Below, one piece after another: positions 54,110-62,756 of a DNA stretch of 64,000 nt. Origin of the DNA: PCC-9228 sp964477525 (lineage in GTDB: Bacteria > Cyanobacteriota > Cyanobacteriia > Cyanobacteriales > PCC-9228); assembly GCA_964477525.1 (NCBI GenBank), contig CAYZHY010000003.1, forward strand, positions 31,997-95,996, in the 5' to 3' direction. Every line of letters begins with the position of its first letter. Within the stretch, counting starts at the first letter, position 1. A program made the translations under genes and the position numbers. The notes below the pieces were generated by a model. That model was not told the DNA's origin. It saw only the letters and a list, made by a program, of their open reading frames with translations, and did not search any database.

Positions 54110-55231
54110 CTATTCTTCTTCTGGCATTTCCAAACCGAATACCTGACAGAAACTTTGCTGTACCTTGTAACCTGAGTCTACCGATTCTAAGGGGTCTTTA
54201 CGCAGGCGGTGGCGCAGACACATGGTGATGACCCGCTGGATGTCTTCCACGGTTACGTGATTGCGTCCTTCCAAAGCCGCTAAAGCTTTGGCAGCGCGGT
54301 TGGTGACAATATCGCCACGCAAACCGTCTACGTCTAGTTCCCCGCAAACTTGAGAAATTTTGACGCGCAGGTCGTACTCAATTTCCACCTGCCCCAGTCG
54401 TTCTTGGGCATCGACAATTTGCCGCCGCAGGGTATCTTGCTGTTCTTGGTAGTGTTGCAGAAATTCCTGGGGATTTTGGTCGAATTGGGTCCGTTGTTCC
54501 ACGATTTTGACTCGGAGGTTGGGGTCTCTGACCGTGCGAATTTCCGCATGCATTCCAAAACGGTCTAGCAGTTGCGGACGCAGTTCCCCTTCTTCTGGGT
54601 TGCCCGACCCCACAAGCACAAAACGCGCTGGGTGGCGAATGGAAATGCCTTCCCGTTCTACTACGTTCCAACCGGAGGCAGCGGAGTCTAGCAATACGTC
54701 TACTAGGTGGTCGTCGAGGAGGTTTACTTCGTCTACGTACAAAATGCCCCGGTTGGCTTTGGCAAGCAAACCTGGTTCAAAAGCGCGAACGCCTTCGGAA
54801 AGGGCTTTTTCAATGTCGATGGTACCGCAAACCCGGTCTTCGGTCGCCCCTAGGGGCAAATCGATCATTTGGACTTTGCGTCTGGTGACGGGTAGCTGTT
54901 CCCCATTGTCCAAGCGTTCCCGAACTTCATCGCTCATGAGGTCCGTATCGTTCGGGTCGCTGTTGTAGGGGTCGTCAGCTACAATATCTACTTCTGGTAG
55001 CAAATCTGCTAAAGCCCGAATGGTGGTGGATTTGCCCGTACCGCGATCGCCCATAATCATCACGCCACCGATTTTTGGGTCAATCGCGTTTAACAGGAGG
55101 GACAGCTTCATTTCATCTTGCCCGACGATGGCTGTAAAAGGAAAAACAACTCGCTGTCCTTTATGGGCTACAGACACCGACTGTTCGTTGTTGTTAAGTG
55201 TTGGTGTAGCTTGTTGAGCGTTCAAACTCAC
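54110..55231 (-). CDS. chlI: Magnesium chelatase ATPase subunit I
   Basis: AAA+ motor of magnesium chelatase, which inserts Mg into protoporphyrin IX at the start of chlorophyll synthesis, with ChlD and ChlH. The protein of about 373 residues has FPFTAIVGQDEMKLSLLLNA, Walker A GDRGTGKST, Walker B GILYVDEVNLLDDHLVD and LVGSGNPEEGELRPQLLDRFG. The likely start is a GTG with GGGGAA about 5 bp upstream; a TTG four codons earlier also fits. ruvC follows on the same strand. chlD and chlH are not in the window. Confidence 0.96.
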   Translation of the reverse strand: MSLNAQQATPTLNNNEQSVSVAHKGQRVVFPFTAIVGQDEMKLSLLLNAIDPKIGGVMIMGDRGTGKSTTIRALADLLPEVDIVADDPYNSDPNDTDLMSDEVRERLDNGEQLPVTRRKVQMIDLPLGATEDRVCGTIDIEKALSEGVRAFEPGLLAKANRGILYVDEVNLLDDHLVDVLLDSAASGWNVVEREGISIRHPARFVLVGSGNPEEGELRPQLLDRFGMHAEIRTVRDPNLRVKIVEQRTQFDQNPQEFLQHYQEQQDTLRRQIVDAQERLGQVEIEYDLRVKISQVCGELDVDGLRGDIVTNRAAKALAALEGRNHVTVEDIQRVITMCLRHRLRKDPLESVDSGYKVQQSFCQVFGLEMPEEE

Positions 55232-55325
55232 GGAATTCCCCAATTTTATAAACTTTTGATGTCGTCCCCCTATTGTGCCATATTCTTGGATTCCCTACGC
55301 TAGATAATCGCTGCAGTTGGGAAAA

Positions 55326-55766
55326 TTAAGCCGTTGCCGAACAAGCAATACTTTCCATGGCACGACGCGCGGCTTCTAAATCGTAGGGAAAAGGACATTT
55401 CAGGGCTTGATAGTCCCGTTCGTGGGGTTCTCCGTGGCGCAAAACGGCGTTGACCAGCAAACAAGTCTCTGGATTTAGATTGATGGCACCGTGGGGAACA
55501 CCTGGGGGAATTTTAACGACTTGCGGTTGTCGATCGCTGAGGGGAATATATTGGTACTGGCGGTTTTGCAGAGTGACCAGGATGAAGCTACCGCGTACGA
55601 CTAGCAGTTGGTCGGTTTGGAAATGATGGACAAACAGATCGTCAACGGTATTGCCGGAGATTTCCACCAGCATGGTTTCGTGGCTGGATTGGGGTTGGTA
55701 AAACTCTGCCATGCCACCTTTGAAGGAAGGGAGCGAGCGGATTTCTATCTGCCGAGTTTGACCCAT
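55326..55766 (-). CDS. RmlC-like cupin protein
   Basis: A 146-residue single-domain cupin. The core has ETMLVEISGNTVDDLFVHHFQTDQLLVVRGSFILV and IPPGVPHGAINLNPETCLLVNAV, giving likely metal or substrate His residues at the two cupin motifs. Similar cyanobacterial proteins are annotated as dTDP-4-dehydrorhamnose 3,5-epimerase-related, but no sugar-nucleotide genes are near, so activity is not assigned. GGAGAG lies about 8 bp before the ATG. Confidence 0.8.
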   Translation of the reverse strand: MGQTRQIEIRSLPSFKGGMAEFYQPQSSHETMLVEISGNTVDDLFVHHFQTDQLLVVRGSFILVTLQNRQYQYIPLSDRQPQVVKIPPGVPHGAINLNPETCLLVNAVLRHGEPHERDYQALKCPFPYDLEAARRAMESIACSATA

Positions 55767-55899
55767 TTTGGTTCTCTCCTTTGGAAAAGCTTTCTGAGAA
55801 TTTTGTAAAAAAATTTTGCTTTATTTTTAGTATAGCGACTTTTCTATAAAAAATTGTGACGATTCGCACAAAAATGCACAAAATATGATATTGGAAGAT

Positions 55900-56337
55900 T
55901 TATTTGCCCAAAAGACGATGCCTCCAAGCCTGCAATCCCCACGCCGCCAACCCACATCCGAGGGCATAGTGGGGAAAATCCCACCAGGAAAACACGCCAC
56001 CCAGCAGGGTTTTGCCGACAAAAGTTGCTCGCAGGGTTTGCAGCCAGGGAGGTTGCCACAGTTGCAAAAATTCCAAAATACTGGTAGCTATAAATACGCC
56101 TAGGGCGATTTTGACAGGTTTGATTTGTGGAAAAAGCAACGAAATTAACAAAATCCAGAAAATTTCGTAGACGATGCCGCCAGCGTAGTTATTCCACCAT
56201 CCCTCAAAAACGCCTGTGTAGGCTTTGGTAGCCAATCCCAAAGGAATGACAATGGCTACAGCGATCGCCAAAAACCAGCGATAGCGATGTCGGGCAGAAG
56301 TATTTGCGTTGGAGAAAGGGAAAAAAGGCCAGGCCAT
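55900..56337 (-). CDS. DUF2809 membrane protein
   Basis: A 145-residue protein with about four hydrophobic helices (near 23-40, 51-70, 76-93 and 120-137). The conserved face includes YAGGIVYEIFWILLISLLFP, SILEFLQLWQPPWLQTLRAT and FSWWDFPHYALGCGLAAW, as in DUF2809 (VanZ-like layout). No function is known. It starts opposite the DUF3285 gene. Confidence 0.8.
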   Translation of the reverse strand: MAWPFFPFSNANTSARHRYRWFLAIAVAIVIPLGLATKAYTGVFEGWWNNYAGGIVYEIFWILLISLLFPQIKPVKIALGVFIATSILEFLQLWQPPWLQTLRATFVGKTLLGGVFSWWDFPHYALGCGLAAWGLQAWRHRLLGK

Positions 56338-56427
56338 AGAGCGTTAAAAATTGTTACTTTAAATATAAGAATGGGACCGGACAGCGATCGCTGTACCACT
56401 GCCAACTATATTTTGACTGAATCCAAT

Positions 56428-56667
56428 ATGACTTCTTCCAACTCCAATCCCCAACCCCCCGAAACGACCGAAACCACGCAAACGAACCAAACCACCCAAA
56501 CAGCAGAAGCCACCCAAACGCAAACCCCCACAGAACCACCTCCAAGCTACACCAAACTAGCCATGCGTAACATGGTCCGCAAGCGAGGCAGGGCGTTGCG
56601 GCATTTCATCCTCACTACCATTGGTTTGCTGGGCGTATTGATAGGACTTTCCTACTTAACACGATAG
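56428..56667 (+). CDS. DUF3285 small membrane protein
   Basis: A 79-residue protein with a Thr/Gln/Pro-rich N-terminal half and a conserved C-terminal motif PPPSYTKLAMRNMVRKRGRAL followed by one membrane helix (HFILTTIGLLGVLIGLSYL). This matches the cyanobacterial DUF3285 family; its function is unknown. The ATG giving MTSSNSN is chosen because the longer frame overlaps the divergent DUF2809 gene. Confidence 0.85.
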   Translation: MTSSNSNPQPPETTETTQTNQTTQTAEATQTQTPTEPPPSYTKLAMRNMVRKRGRALRHFILTTIGLLGVLIGLSYLTR

Positions 56668-56737
56668 GAAGTAGCACATCTAGGCGAAAATAGTGGGTAA
56701 TATTTGTTGGTTTCCAGAGAACGCGATCGCCTCCAAC

Positions 56738-56757
56738 CCCCCTTAATAAGGGGATTT
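56738..56757. repeat. CCCCTTAATAAGGGG palindrome
   Basis: A short palindrome CCCCTTAATAAGGGG followed by ATTTTAG, after the DUF3285 gene. It may act as a terminator and belongs to a palindrome type frequent in cyanobacterial spacers. Confidence 0.5.
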
Positions 56758-56795
56758 TAGATCTTAAACTCTATATCATAAAAAACTAAAGAATT

Positions 56796-56845
56796 CTCTT
56801 CCCCCTCTTCCCCCTCTTCCCCCTCTTCCCACTCTTCCCCCTCCC
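56796..56845. repeat. Polypyrimidine CCCCTCTTC tract
   Basis: Five or six C/T-rich units (mainly CCCCTCTTC) directly before ybeY, ending about 15 bp from its ATG. It is related to the tracts at 26238-26283 and 60777-60847. Confidence 0.75.
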
Positions 56846-56860
56846 AACGATCCACCGCTT

Positions 56861-57361
56861 ATGCAAGTTGAAATTACCGTACAAGAATTGGTCTCCCAGC
56901 TACCTGTATCTGCCGAAACCTGGCAAACTTGGTTCGGTGAATGGTTGCAAAACTTACAAAGCGAACTACCAGAGGCAGCAGGGTACGAACTCAGCTTGCG
57001 TTTGACCGACGATGCGGAAATTAGCCAGCTAAACGCTACCTATCGCCAGAAAAACCAACCCACTGATGTCCTAGCTTTTGCGGCATTGGAAAACGAACAT
57101 CCCCATCCCGAAGATGGGCATACCTATCCCTTGTATTTGGGAGATATTGTCATTTCTGTAGAAACCGCCACCCGTCAAGCAGCAGCGAGAGGTCACGATA
57201 CCCAAGTGGAACTAGCGTGGCTGGCAACCCACGGATTGTTGCATTTGTTGGGATGGGATCACCCCGATGAAGAGCGTTTGCAGCAGATGTTGCAGCGGCA
57301 AACCAGTTTGTTGGAACCTTTGGGGATCGTTGCTGCTGGAGAGACGTTTTCAAAATTTTGA
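56861..57361 (+). CDS. ybeY: Endoribonuclease YbeY
   Basis: A zinc-dependent RNase for 16S rRNA 3'-end maturation and ribosome quality control. The 166-residue protein has the metal motif HGLLHLLGWDH (about 127-137) preceded by LGDIVISVETA and YRQKNQPTDVLAF. The start ATG lies just after the polypyrimidine tract, and no purine-rich Shine-Dalgarno is visible. dgkA follows on the same strand, as commonly seen in bacteria. Confidence 0.95.
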   Translation: MQVEITVQELVSQLPVSAETWQTWFGEWLQNLQSELPEAAGYELSLRLTDDAEISQLNATYRQKNQPTDVLAFAALENEHPHPEDGHTYPLYLGDIVISVETATRQAAARGHDTQVELAWLATHGLLHLLGWDHPDEERLQQMLQRQTSLLEPLGIVAAGETFSKF

Positions 57362-57582
57362 TAAAGTTTTTCCGTATTTTCCGATAAGAAGGTATTTTTA
57401 CTTAGACAATCTTGGGAAGTCTAAAGTATAAAGTATGCAGAAACGAACAAGGATGCAGTGCCGTCGTGGTTTTTCCTGATGGAAAGCATCCCAACACGGG
57501 AAACATAACACATACAGATGTGGCTTTCCTATTTTTTTGGGCGGTATTTCTGCAACCGCCATGTTCTGTATCTGGTACATTT

Positions 57583-58113
57583 ATGCTGAGCGATCGCTTG
57601 CGGAGACTTACGTTGAAACAACCTCACCTCTCCGAACACCAAAATTCAGTTTCAAGCACCGACCAAGAAATGCCGGATAGTAAACGACCTTCCCATTCCC
57701 AATTGCGTTCGTTGCATCGAGACTCCTCTTGGCAGGTAGCGACCAATATCTGGACCAGTTTTCGCTATGCCAGCAGCGGGATTTTCTACGCCTTTGCCAC
57801 TCAGCGTAACTTTCGCATCCACGTTATTATTGGTACAGTCGCGATCGCGTTGGGAACGTTTTTGCGTTTGAGTCGGGTAGAAATGACTGCGATCGCCATC
57901 ACCATTGGTTTTGTTCTAGCTATGGAACTGCTGAACACCGCCATAGAATCGGTGGTAGATTTAGCGGTGAAACAGTCCTACCACGAACTAGCTAGAATCG
58001 CCAAAGATTGCGCTGCCGGGGCAGTTTTGGTATCGTCTCTGGCGGCAGTGACCGTGGCGGGGTACTTGCTGCTACCGCCTTTGGTGGCTTTGGTGTGGCA
58101 GTATGTGAAGTAA
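57583..58113 (+). CDS. dgkA: Diacylglycerol kinase family protein
   Basis: A small integral-membrane lipid kinase of about 176 residues. A polar N-terminal extension (about 1-55) precedes the DgkA-type domain with SFRYASSGIFYAFATQRNFRIHV. Three membrane helices follow, and the signature MELLNTAIESVVDLA lies near residue 110. In Gram-positives such enzymes are undecaprenol kinases; the lipid substrate here is not known. The frame extends upstream to a TTG at 57412, but the extension lacks family similarity. It is a likely operon with ybeY. Confidence 0.9.
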   Translation: MLSDRLRRLTLKQPHLSEHQNSVSSTDQEMPDSKRPSHSQLRSLHRDSSWQVATNIWTSFRYASSGIFYAFATQRNFRIHVIIGTVAIALGTFLRLSRVEMTAIAITIGFVLAMELLNTAIESVVDLAVKQSYHELARIAKDCAAGAVLVSSLAAVTVAGYLLLPPLVALVWQYVK

Positions 58114-58217
58114 CCAGCAATGCCTCGACGAACGAATCAGCTTCCACCGGGCTGCGATCGCCGAACAATTGTTGTATCCTAAGCTATATTCCCACCCAGT
58201 AACCCATCGTATTTCGC

Positions 58218-58222
58218 AGGAG
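58218..58222 (+). promoter_or_regulatory. Shine-Dalgarno serving the TTG start of trpG
   Basis: AGGAG lies 8 bp before the TTG at 58231, which begins the conserved IVVIDNYDSFTYN. No ATG or GTG offers an alternative. Confidence 0.7.
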
Positions 58223-58230
58223 TCCCTCTC

Positions 58231-58839
58231 TTGATTGTCGTTATCGATAACTATGATAGTTTCACCTACAATCTCGTCCAGTATTTGGGAGAATTGGGAC
58301 GCGAGTTGCCCGTAGCGGGCGATATTCGGGTCTATCGCAACGACCAAATTACCCTAGAAGAACTGCAAGCCCTCAAACCCGACGGCGTGGTCATTTCTCC
58401 CGGTCCTGGTCGCCCCGAAGATGCCGGTGTTTCTATGGATATTATCCGCCAGTTTGGTTCCCATTTGCCTATTCTGGGGGTATGTTTGGGACATCAAAGC
58501 ATCGGTCAAGTCTTCGGCGGCCAAGTCGTCTCTGCCCAAGACCTGATGCATGGCAAAACGTCAGAAATTCATCACACCCAAAGCGGTGTTTTCCAAGGAT
58601 TGCAAACCCCCTTCACCGCTACCCGCTATCATAGTTTAATTGTCGATCGCGACAGTTGCCCGGATGTGTTGGAAGTGACTGCTTGGGTAGACGACCATAC
58701 CATTATGGGCGTTCGCCATCGGGAGTATCCCCACATTGAGGGGGTTCAATTTCATCCAGAAAGCATTCTAACGGACACCGGCAAACAACTGCTGCGCAAT
58801 TTTTTAGAAAGTTTGGAACATCAAAAGGCTTGGCAATAG
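58231..58839 (+). CDS. trpG: Anthranilate/aminodeoxychorismate synthase glutaminase
   Basis: A class I glutamine amidotransferase (202 aa) that supplies ammonia for anthranilate synthesis, and often also for p-aminobenzoate. It has VVIDNYDSFTYNLVQYLGELG at the N-terminus, the nucleophile Cys in GVCLGHQSIGQVFGG, and the His-Glu pair in GVQFHPESILT. The start is a TTG with a good ribosome site. It follows dgkA by 117 bp on the same strand. A TrpE partner is not in the window. Confidence 0.94.
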   Translation: MIVVIDNYDSFTYNLVQYLGELGRELPVAGDIRVYRNDQITLEELQALKPDGVVISPGPGRPEDAGVSMDIIRQFGSHLPILGVCLGHQSIGQVFGGQVVSAQDLMHGKTSEIHHTQSGVFQGLQTPFTATRYHSLIVDRDSCPDVLEVTAWVDDHTIMGVRHREYPHIEGVQFHPESILTDTGKQLLRNFLESLEHQKAWQ

Positions 58840-58917
58840 GAAACAATTTCCGGTATTTTTGACTCGTTGAAGTAACGACTCTCAGTTACAACTCGGTCAA
58901 AATCAATCGCCACTCAC

Positions 58918-59709
58918 ATGCAAAGAAGAAAGTTCATTCGCTACACCGCAGCCAGTTTTCTCGCGGCTGCCCTCGGTGGGGAATTCGCGGGGCAAATGCC
59001 CTGGCAAAAGGTCCAAGCCCAAACCGACAATACTCTAAGCATTCAATGGTTGGGACACACTTGCTTTTTATTTGCCCACCAGGACAGAAAAATTTTGGTG
59101 AATCCCTTTCAAAACCTCGGCTGTACCCAAGGATACCGCCAGCCGCAAATGGAAGCGGATATGGTGTTTATTAGCAGTCACTTGTTGGATGAAGGGTATT
59201 ACGAACCCGTTCGCGGTCGGTATAAGTTGCTGATGGAATCGGGGATGTATCAACTGGATGGGCTACAAGTACAAGGTATTAGTATGCCCCACGATCGCAA
59301 AGGGGGCAATCGCTTTGGCAATAATATTGCTTGGTTGTGGACGCAAGCGGACATCAGAATTTTACATCTAGGTGGTGCCGCCGCCCCTATTTCTTTAGAA
59401 CAAGAAATTTTAATGGGAAAACCCGATTTACTGTTTATTCCTGTGGGTAATGGACCGAAAGCGTTCGATCCCCAAACCGCCAAACAAGCCGTTGACCAAC
59501 TCAAACCTAAAGTTATCGTGCCCACTCACTATCTTACCGAAGCTGCCAACACGCAAGAGTGCGATTTGCTGCCTTTGGAAAATTTCTTGCAGTTAATGCC
59601 GGATACGCCAGTACGTCGTCTAGGGAGCGATACCTTGAACCTAACGGCTGCCGATATTCCCGAAAAACAAACCATCCAAGTTTTTGAATATAATTTCGCC
59701 ACTAGCTAG
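58918..59709 (+). CDS. Tat-exported metallo-beta-lactamase-fold hydrolase
   Basis: A 263-residue protein with a twin-arginine signal (RRKFIRY at residues 3-9, hydrophobic core to about 24, cleavage near VQAQ). The mature part is like UPF0173/UlaG-type hydrolases: IQWLGHTCFLF near residue 41, ILVNPF, VFISSHLLDEGYY where the usual HxHxDH is replaced by SSHLLDEGYY, then MPHDRKGG and VPTHYLTEA. The altered metal motif suggests a changed metal site. The substrate is unknown. It stands alone and converges on the transaldolase gene. Confidence 0.82.
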   Translation: MQRRKFIRYTAASFLAAALGGEFAGQMPWQKVQAQTDNTLSIQWLGHTCFLFAHQDRKILVNPFQNLGCTQGYRQPQMEADMVFISSHLLDEGYYEPVRGRYKLLMESGMYQLDGLQVQGISMPHDRKGGNRFGNNIAWLWTQADIRILHLGGAAAPISLEQEILMGKPDLLFIPVGNGPKAFDPQTAKQAVDQLKPKVIVPTHYLTEAANTQECDLLPLENFLQLMPDTPVRRLGSDTLNLTAADIPEKQTIQVFEYNFATS

Positions 59710-59727
59710 TAGCGATAGGGCCAATTT

Positions 59728-60363
59728 TCAAAGCAATCCCACCCCTTGGGCTTGGAAATCGTCAATGTTTTGTTGGGAAAATTCGTGGGTTGTCAAAGCC
59801 CGCAAGGTTTCTAACGGTAAGGTTAAGTGATGGGAACCAGCGATCGCGGCATCGGCGGCTTCCTGGGAAGACTTGATGCTGGCAGTGAGAATTTCCATAC
59901 GGCTGCCTTGTAAAGCGTTGGCCACTTCCCGCAACAATGCCGTACCATCACCCATCAACCGGGTGGCGCGGTTTAAATAGACAATAGCATATTTAGCGCC
60001 ACCTTCTTTGGCAACCAGGGCTTGGGCGGGGCTGTAAATAGCAGTAACCGAACAAGTAATTTCGGGGCTGAGACGCGCCAATGCTTGAAATCCCGTTTCT
60101 GTAGCGGGAATTTTTAAGACCGTAGCATTGCCAATGAGATCGGTAGCAGCTTTGCCTTCCGATACCATGCCATCTATATCGGTAGCAGTGAGTTGGTAGT
60201 AGAGAACCCCTGGAGTGAGTTCTGCTAGCTTGCGGAGGGTTTCTTTAACAGGGCGATCGCTTTTTGCCAGGAGAGTGGGGTTAGTAGTGATGCCTTTGAC
60301 CCATCCCCAAGTTTTTACAACTTCGGCATCCCGAACCATCGCGGAATCTAGATATAATGACAT
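59728..60363 (-). CDS. Small transaldolase / fructose-6-phosphate aldolase
   Basis: A 211-residue TalC/FSA-type class I aldolase. Motifs are GWVKGITTNPTLLAKS at residues 20-35, the Schiff-base lysine in ATVLKIPAT near residue 84, and TCSVTAIYSPAQAL. The short form may act as a transaldolase or as fructose-6-phosphate aldolase; sequence alone does not decide. ATG start. It converges on the Tat-exported hydrolase with 18 bp between. Confidence 0.9.
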   Translation of the reverse strand: MSLYLDSAMVRDAEVVKTWGWVKGITTNPTLLAKSDRPVKETLRKLAELTPGVLYYQLTATDIDGMVSEGKAATDLIGNATVLKIPATETGFQALARLSPEITCSVTAIYSPAQALVAKEGGAKYAIVYLNRATRLMGDGTALLREVANALQGSRMEILTASIKSSQEAADAAIAGSHHLTLPLETLRALTTHEFSQQNIDDFQAQGVGLL

Positions 60364-60612
60364 AAGGGATTTGAACTGAATACAGCCGTCGTGGCTAGTT
60401 TAGCAAGAGATTGGTACGATTGTAAGTTTTCTTAACAGATACCAAAACAAATCATTGATGCCAATTTGTTCGGGAAACCCATATAACTGTGTAGTCACGA
60501 TCTCGGTCACACCATCCGGATAATCGCGATCGCAGTAGTTATAAAGATATGAAAGTACAATAGTAGTATAGGGTGCTTCTTGAGAAAACAGTTATTCTAC
60601 GGAGGTAAATTG

Positions 60613-60807
60613 ATGACAACCAACCCCGAAGACCACCAAAACCAGCAGCCAATAGAAACACCGCCGGGAGAAAACACCCAGCCAACAGCGTTGGAAAACA
60701 ATTTGCAAAATTTGGCAAAAGCGATCGCGGTGGAGTTTGCTTGGAAATGGTCGGGATTGTTGGAGAAACGCAAGCAGGAAGAGGGGGAAGAGGGGGAAGA
60801 GGGATAA
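60613..60807 (+). CDS. Small hypothetical protein ending in a repeat tract
   Basis: A 64-residue polar protein with a strong ribosome site (GGAGGT 6 bp before ATG). The middle ALENNLQNLAKAIAVEFAWKWSGLLEKRK is an amphipathic helix. The C-terminus EEGEEGEEG is encoded by the purine-rich side of the dispersed tract. A longer frame from 60580 lacks a ribosome site. No family is recognised. Confidence 0.6.
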   Translation: MTTNPEDHQNQQPIETPPGENTQPTALENNLQNLAKAIAVEFAWKWSGLLEKRKQEEGEEGEEG

Positions 60808-60847
60808 GAGTGGGAAGAGGGGGAAGAGGGGGATGAGGGGGATGAGG
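60777..60847. repeat. Polypurine GAAGAGGGG tract
   Basis: Repeated GAAGAGGGG and GATGAGGGG units covering the end of the small gene and about 40 bp beyond. It is the reverse complement of the tracts near 26.2 kb and 56.8 kb. Confidence 0.75.
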
Positions 60848-61068
60848 GATGGATTTTGATGGGCGATCGCTATTTTTCACAAACAAGTAAATTTTCGTTT
60901 AGGGGCAGACAGAAGGGCGCTGCCCCTTTGCTTTGAAAAGCACCGCACAAGTATTTTCACAATACCAAATCAAAATAATTCTCCCACGCTCCCATGCCCC
61001 TACGCCCCCACGCTCGGTACGCTCCCTATCAGATAAAATAACAACGTGCAGCTCAAAGATAACAAACT

Positions 61069-62625
61069 ATGGCAGGCAAAGTTTACTTAGTGGGTGCAGG
61101 CATTGGTACGGGAGAGTATTTAACCCGGTGCGGCTGGCAGTGTTTGCAGCAGGCGGATGTGGTGGTGTGCGATGCGTTGGCGGATGTGGGTGGTTTGTCG
61201 TTGCCGGTGGGTTGCGAGACGGTGGAGGTAGGCAAGCGTGGCGGGAAGCCGTCGTTTTCTCAGGAAGCTATTAATCGGTTGTTGGTGGATTATTGCCAGC
61301 AGGGAAAGCAGGTGGTGCGTTTGAAAGGTGGCGACCCGTTGGTTTTTGGTAGGGCGCGATCGGAAATTGAGGCGTTGCAGGGGGCGGGTTGTGCGTTTGC
61401 GGTGGTTCCGGGGGTGTCTTCGGTGTTGGCGGTTCCGGCTTTGGCGGGAATTCCGCTGACGGATGCTAACTTGAGTCGCGGTTTTGCGGTGGTGACGGCA
61501 CACAAACCGGAAGTTTTGGATTGGCAGGCGTTGGCGCGGCTAGATACGGTGGTGATTTTAATGGGAGGTCGGCGGCTGGCGGATATTGTAGGGCGGTTGC
61601 AGGCGGCGGGAAAAGGCGGAGATTGCCCGATCGCGATCGCGCGTTGGGGAGGTCATCCCGAACAGCAGGTTTGGCAGGGAACGCTGGCGGATATTGTGGA
61701 GAAAACGGCGGGGGAATCCCTATCGCCGACGGTGATGGTGGTGGGGGAAGTGGTGAAATTGCGCGATATCTTTAGCAAAGGCACGGCAACCTGGGATAAT
61801 GAAAATATTGCAAGTACGGAAACCGAAGCAATGGCACAGGAACGACCTTTGGCGGGAAAAACCATTTTGGTAACGCGCGCTGCCTCCCAGGCAAGTAGTT
61901 TTGGCGAACAGTTGCAGCAACAAGGGGCACATGTGGTGCATATGCCGGCGTTGGAGATTGTGCCGCCGTCGAGTTGGGAACCGTTAGACAATGCGATCGC
62001 GGATTTATCGTCGTTTGATTGGTTGTTGCTTTCTTCTGCCAATGGGGTGATGTATTTCTTCGAGCGTTTGGCGGCTGCTGGTAAGGATACCCGCGCTTTG
62101 GCGGGGGTGAAAATTTCGGTGGTGGGCACCAAAACTTCCCAAACGTTAGAAAAATATGGAGTTCGTCCTGATTTTATTCCGCCGGATTTTGTGGGTGATG
62201 CGGTGGCAGCTCACTTTCCGGAGTCGGTGTCTGGCAAGAAGATACTATTTCCTCGCGTGGAAACGGGGGGTCGTCAGGCATTGGTGCAGACGTTTCGAGA
62301 GCAAGGGGCGGAAATGGTGGAAGTTCCAGCCTACGAATCGCGCTGCCCTGCCGGGATTGATGCGGAGGCGCGGCAGTTGCTCCATGGGAGGTCTGTGGAT
62401 GTGGTGACTTTTGCAAGTTCCAAGACGGTGAAAAACTTTCACAAATTGATCGATAAAGAGCCGAGTCTTTCTTGGGAATGGTTATCCCAAGCCGCGATCG
62501 CATCTATTGGACCGCAAACGTCTAAGGTTTGTCGCCAATATTTGGGGAAAGTGGATATTGAAGCTACGGAATATACGCTGCCCGGACTAACAAAAGCGAT
62601 CGAGCAGTGGTATGGCAAGGGATAG
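61069..62625 (+). CDS. cobA-hemD: CobA-HemD fusion
   Basis: A 518-residue fusion of uroporphyrinogen-III C-methyltransferase (about 1-240) and uroporphyrinogen-III synthase (about 260-518). The CobA half has VYLVGAGIGTGEYLT, VVRLKGGDPLVFGR and VVPGVSSVLAVPALAGIPLT, and methylates uroporphyrinogen III toward siroheme and cobalamin. The HemD half has GKTILVTRAASQ, DWLLLSSANGV and VVTFASSKTVKNF, and closes the tetrapyrrole ring. Fusion places the branch-point enzyme next to the synthase that makes its substrate. Codon use is more GC-rich than in neighbouring genes. Confidence 0.93.
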   Translation: MAGKVYLVGAGIGTGEYLTRCGWQCLQQADVVVCDALADVGGLSLPVGCETVEVGKRGGKPSFSQEAINRLLVDYCQQGKQVVRLKGGDPLVFGRARSEIEALQGAGCAFAVVPGVSSVLAVPALAGIPLTDANLSRGFAVVTAHKPEVLDWQALARLDTVVILMGGRRLADIVGRLQAAGKGGDCPIAIARWGGHPEQQVWQGTLADIVEKTAGESLSPTVMVVGEVVKLRDIFSKGTATWDNENIASTETEAMAQERPLAGKTILVTRAASQASSFGEQLQQQGAHVVHMPALEIVPPSSWEPLDNAIADLSSFDWLLLSSANGVMYFFERLAAAGKDTRALAGVKISVVGTKTSQTLEKYGVRPDFIPPDFVGDAVAAHFPESVSGKKILFPRVETGGRQALVQTFREQGAEMVEVPAYESRCPAGIDAEARQLLHGRSVDVVTFASSKTVKNFHKLIDKEPSLSWEWLSQAAIASIGPQTSKVCRQYLGKVDIEATEYTLPGLTKAIEQWYGKG

Positions 62626-62667
62626 CGGTTGGCAAAATCTCATTTTGGATGCAAAATAGAAGGATAT

Positions 62668-62730
62668 ATGGCGATCGTGTTGTTGGTTTTCTTGCTTTTC
62701 CCTAGGAGAAAACGAGCCAACTACCGCTAG
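62668..62730 (+). CDS. Possible 20-residue leader peptide
   Basis: A tiny frame MAIVLLVFLLFPRRKRANYR with AGAAGGA upstream of its ATG, lying just before the NTPase gene in another frame. It has a hydrophobic core and a basic tail. It may be chance; no homologue is known to me. Confidence 0.2.
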   Translation: MAIVLLVFLLFPRRKRANYR

Positions 62731-62756
62731 CCATTCCTGCTATTTCTGTTTTGCCC

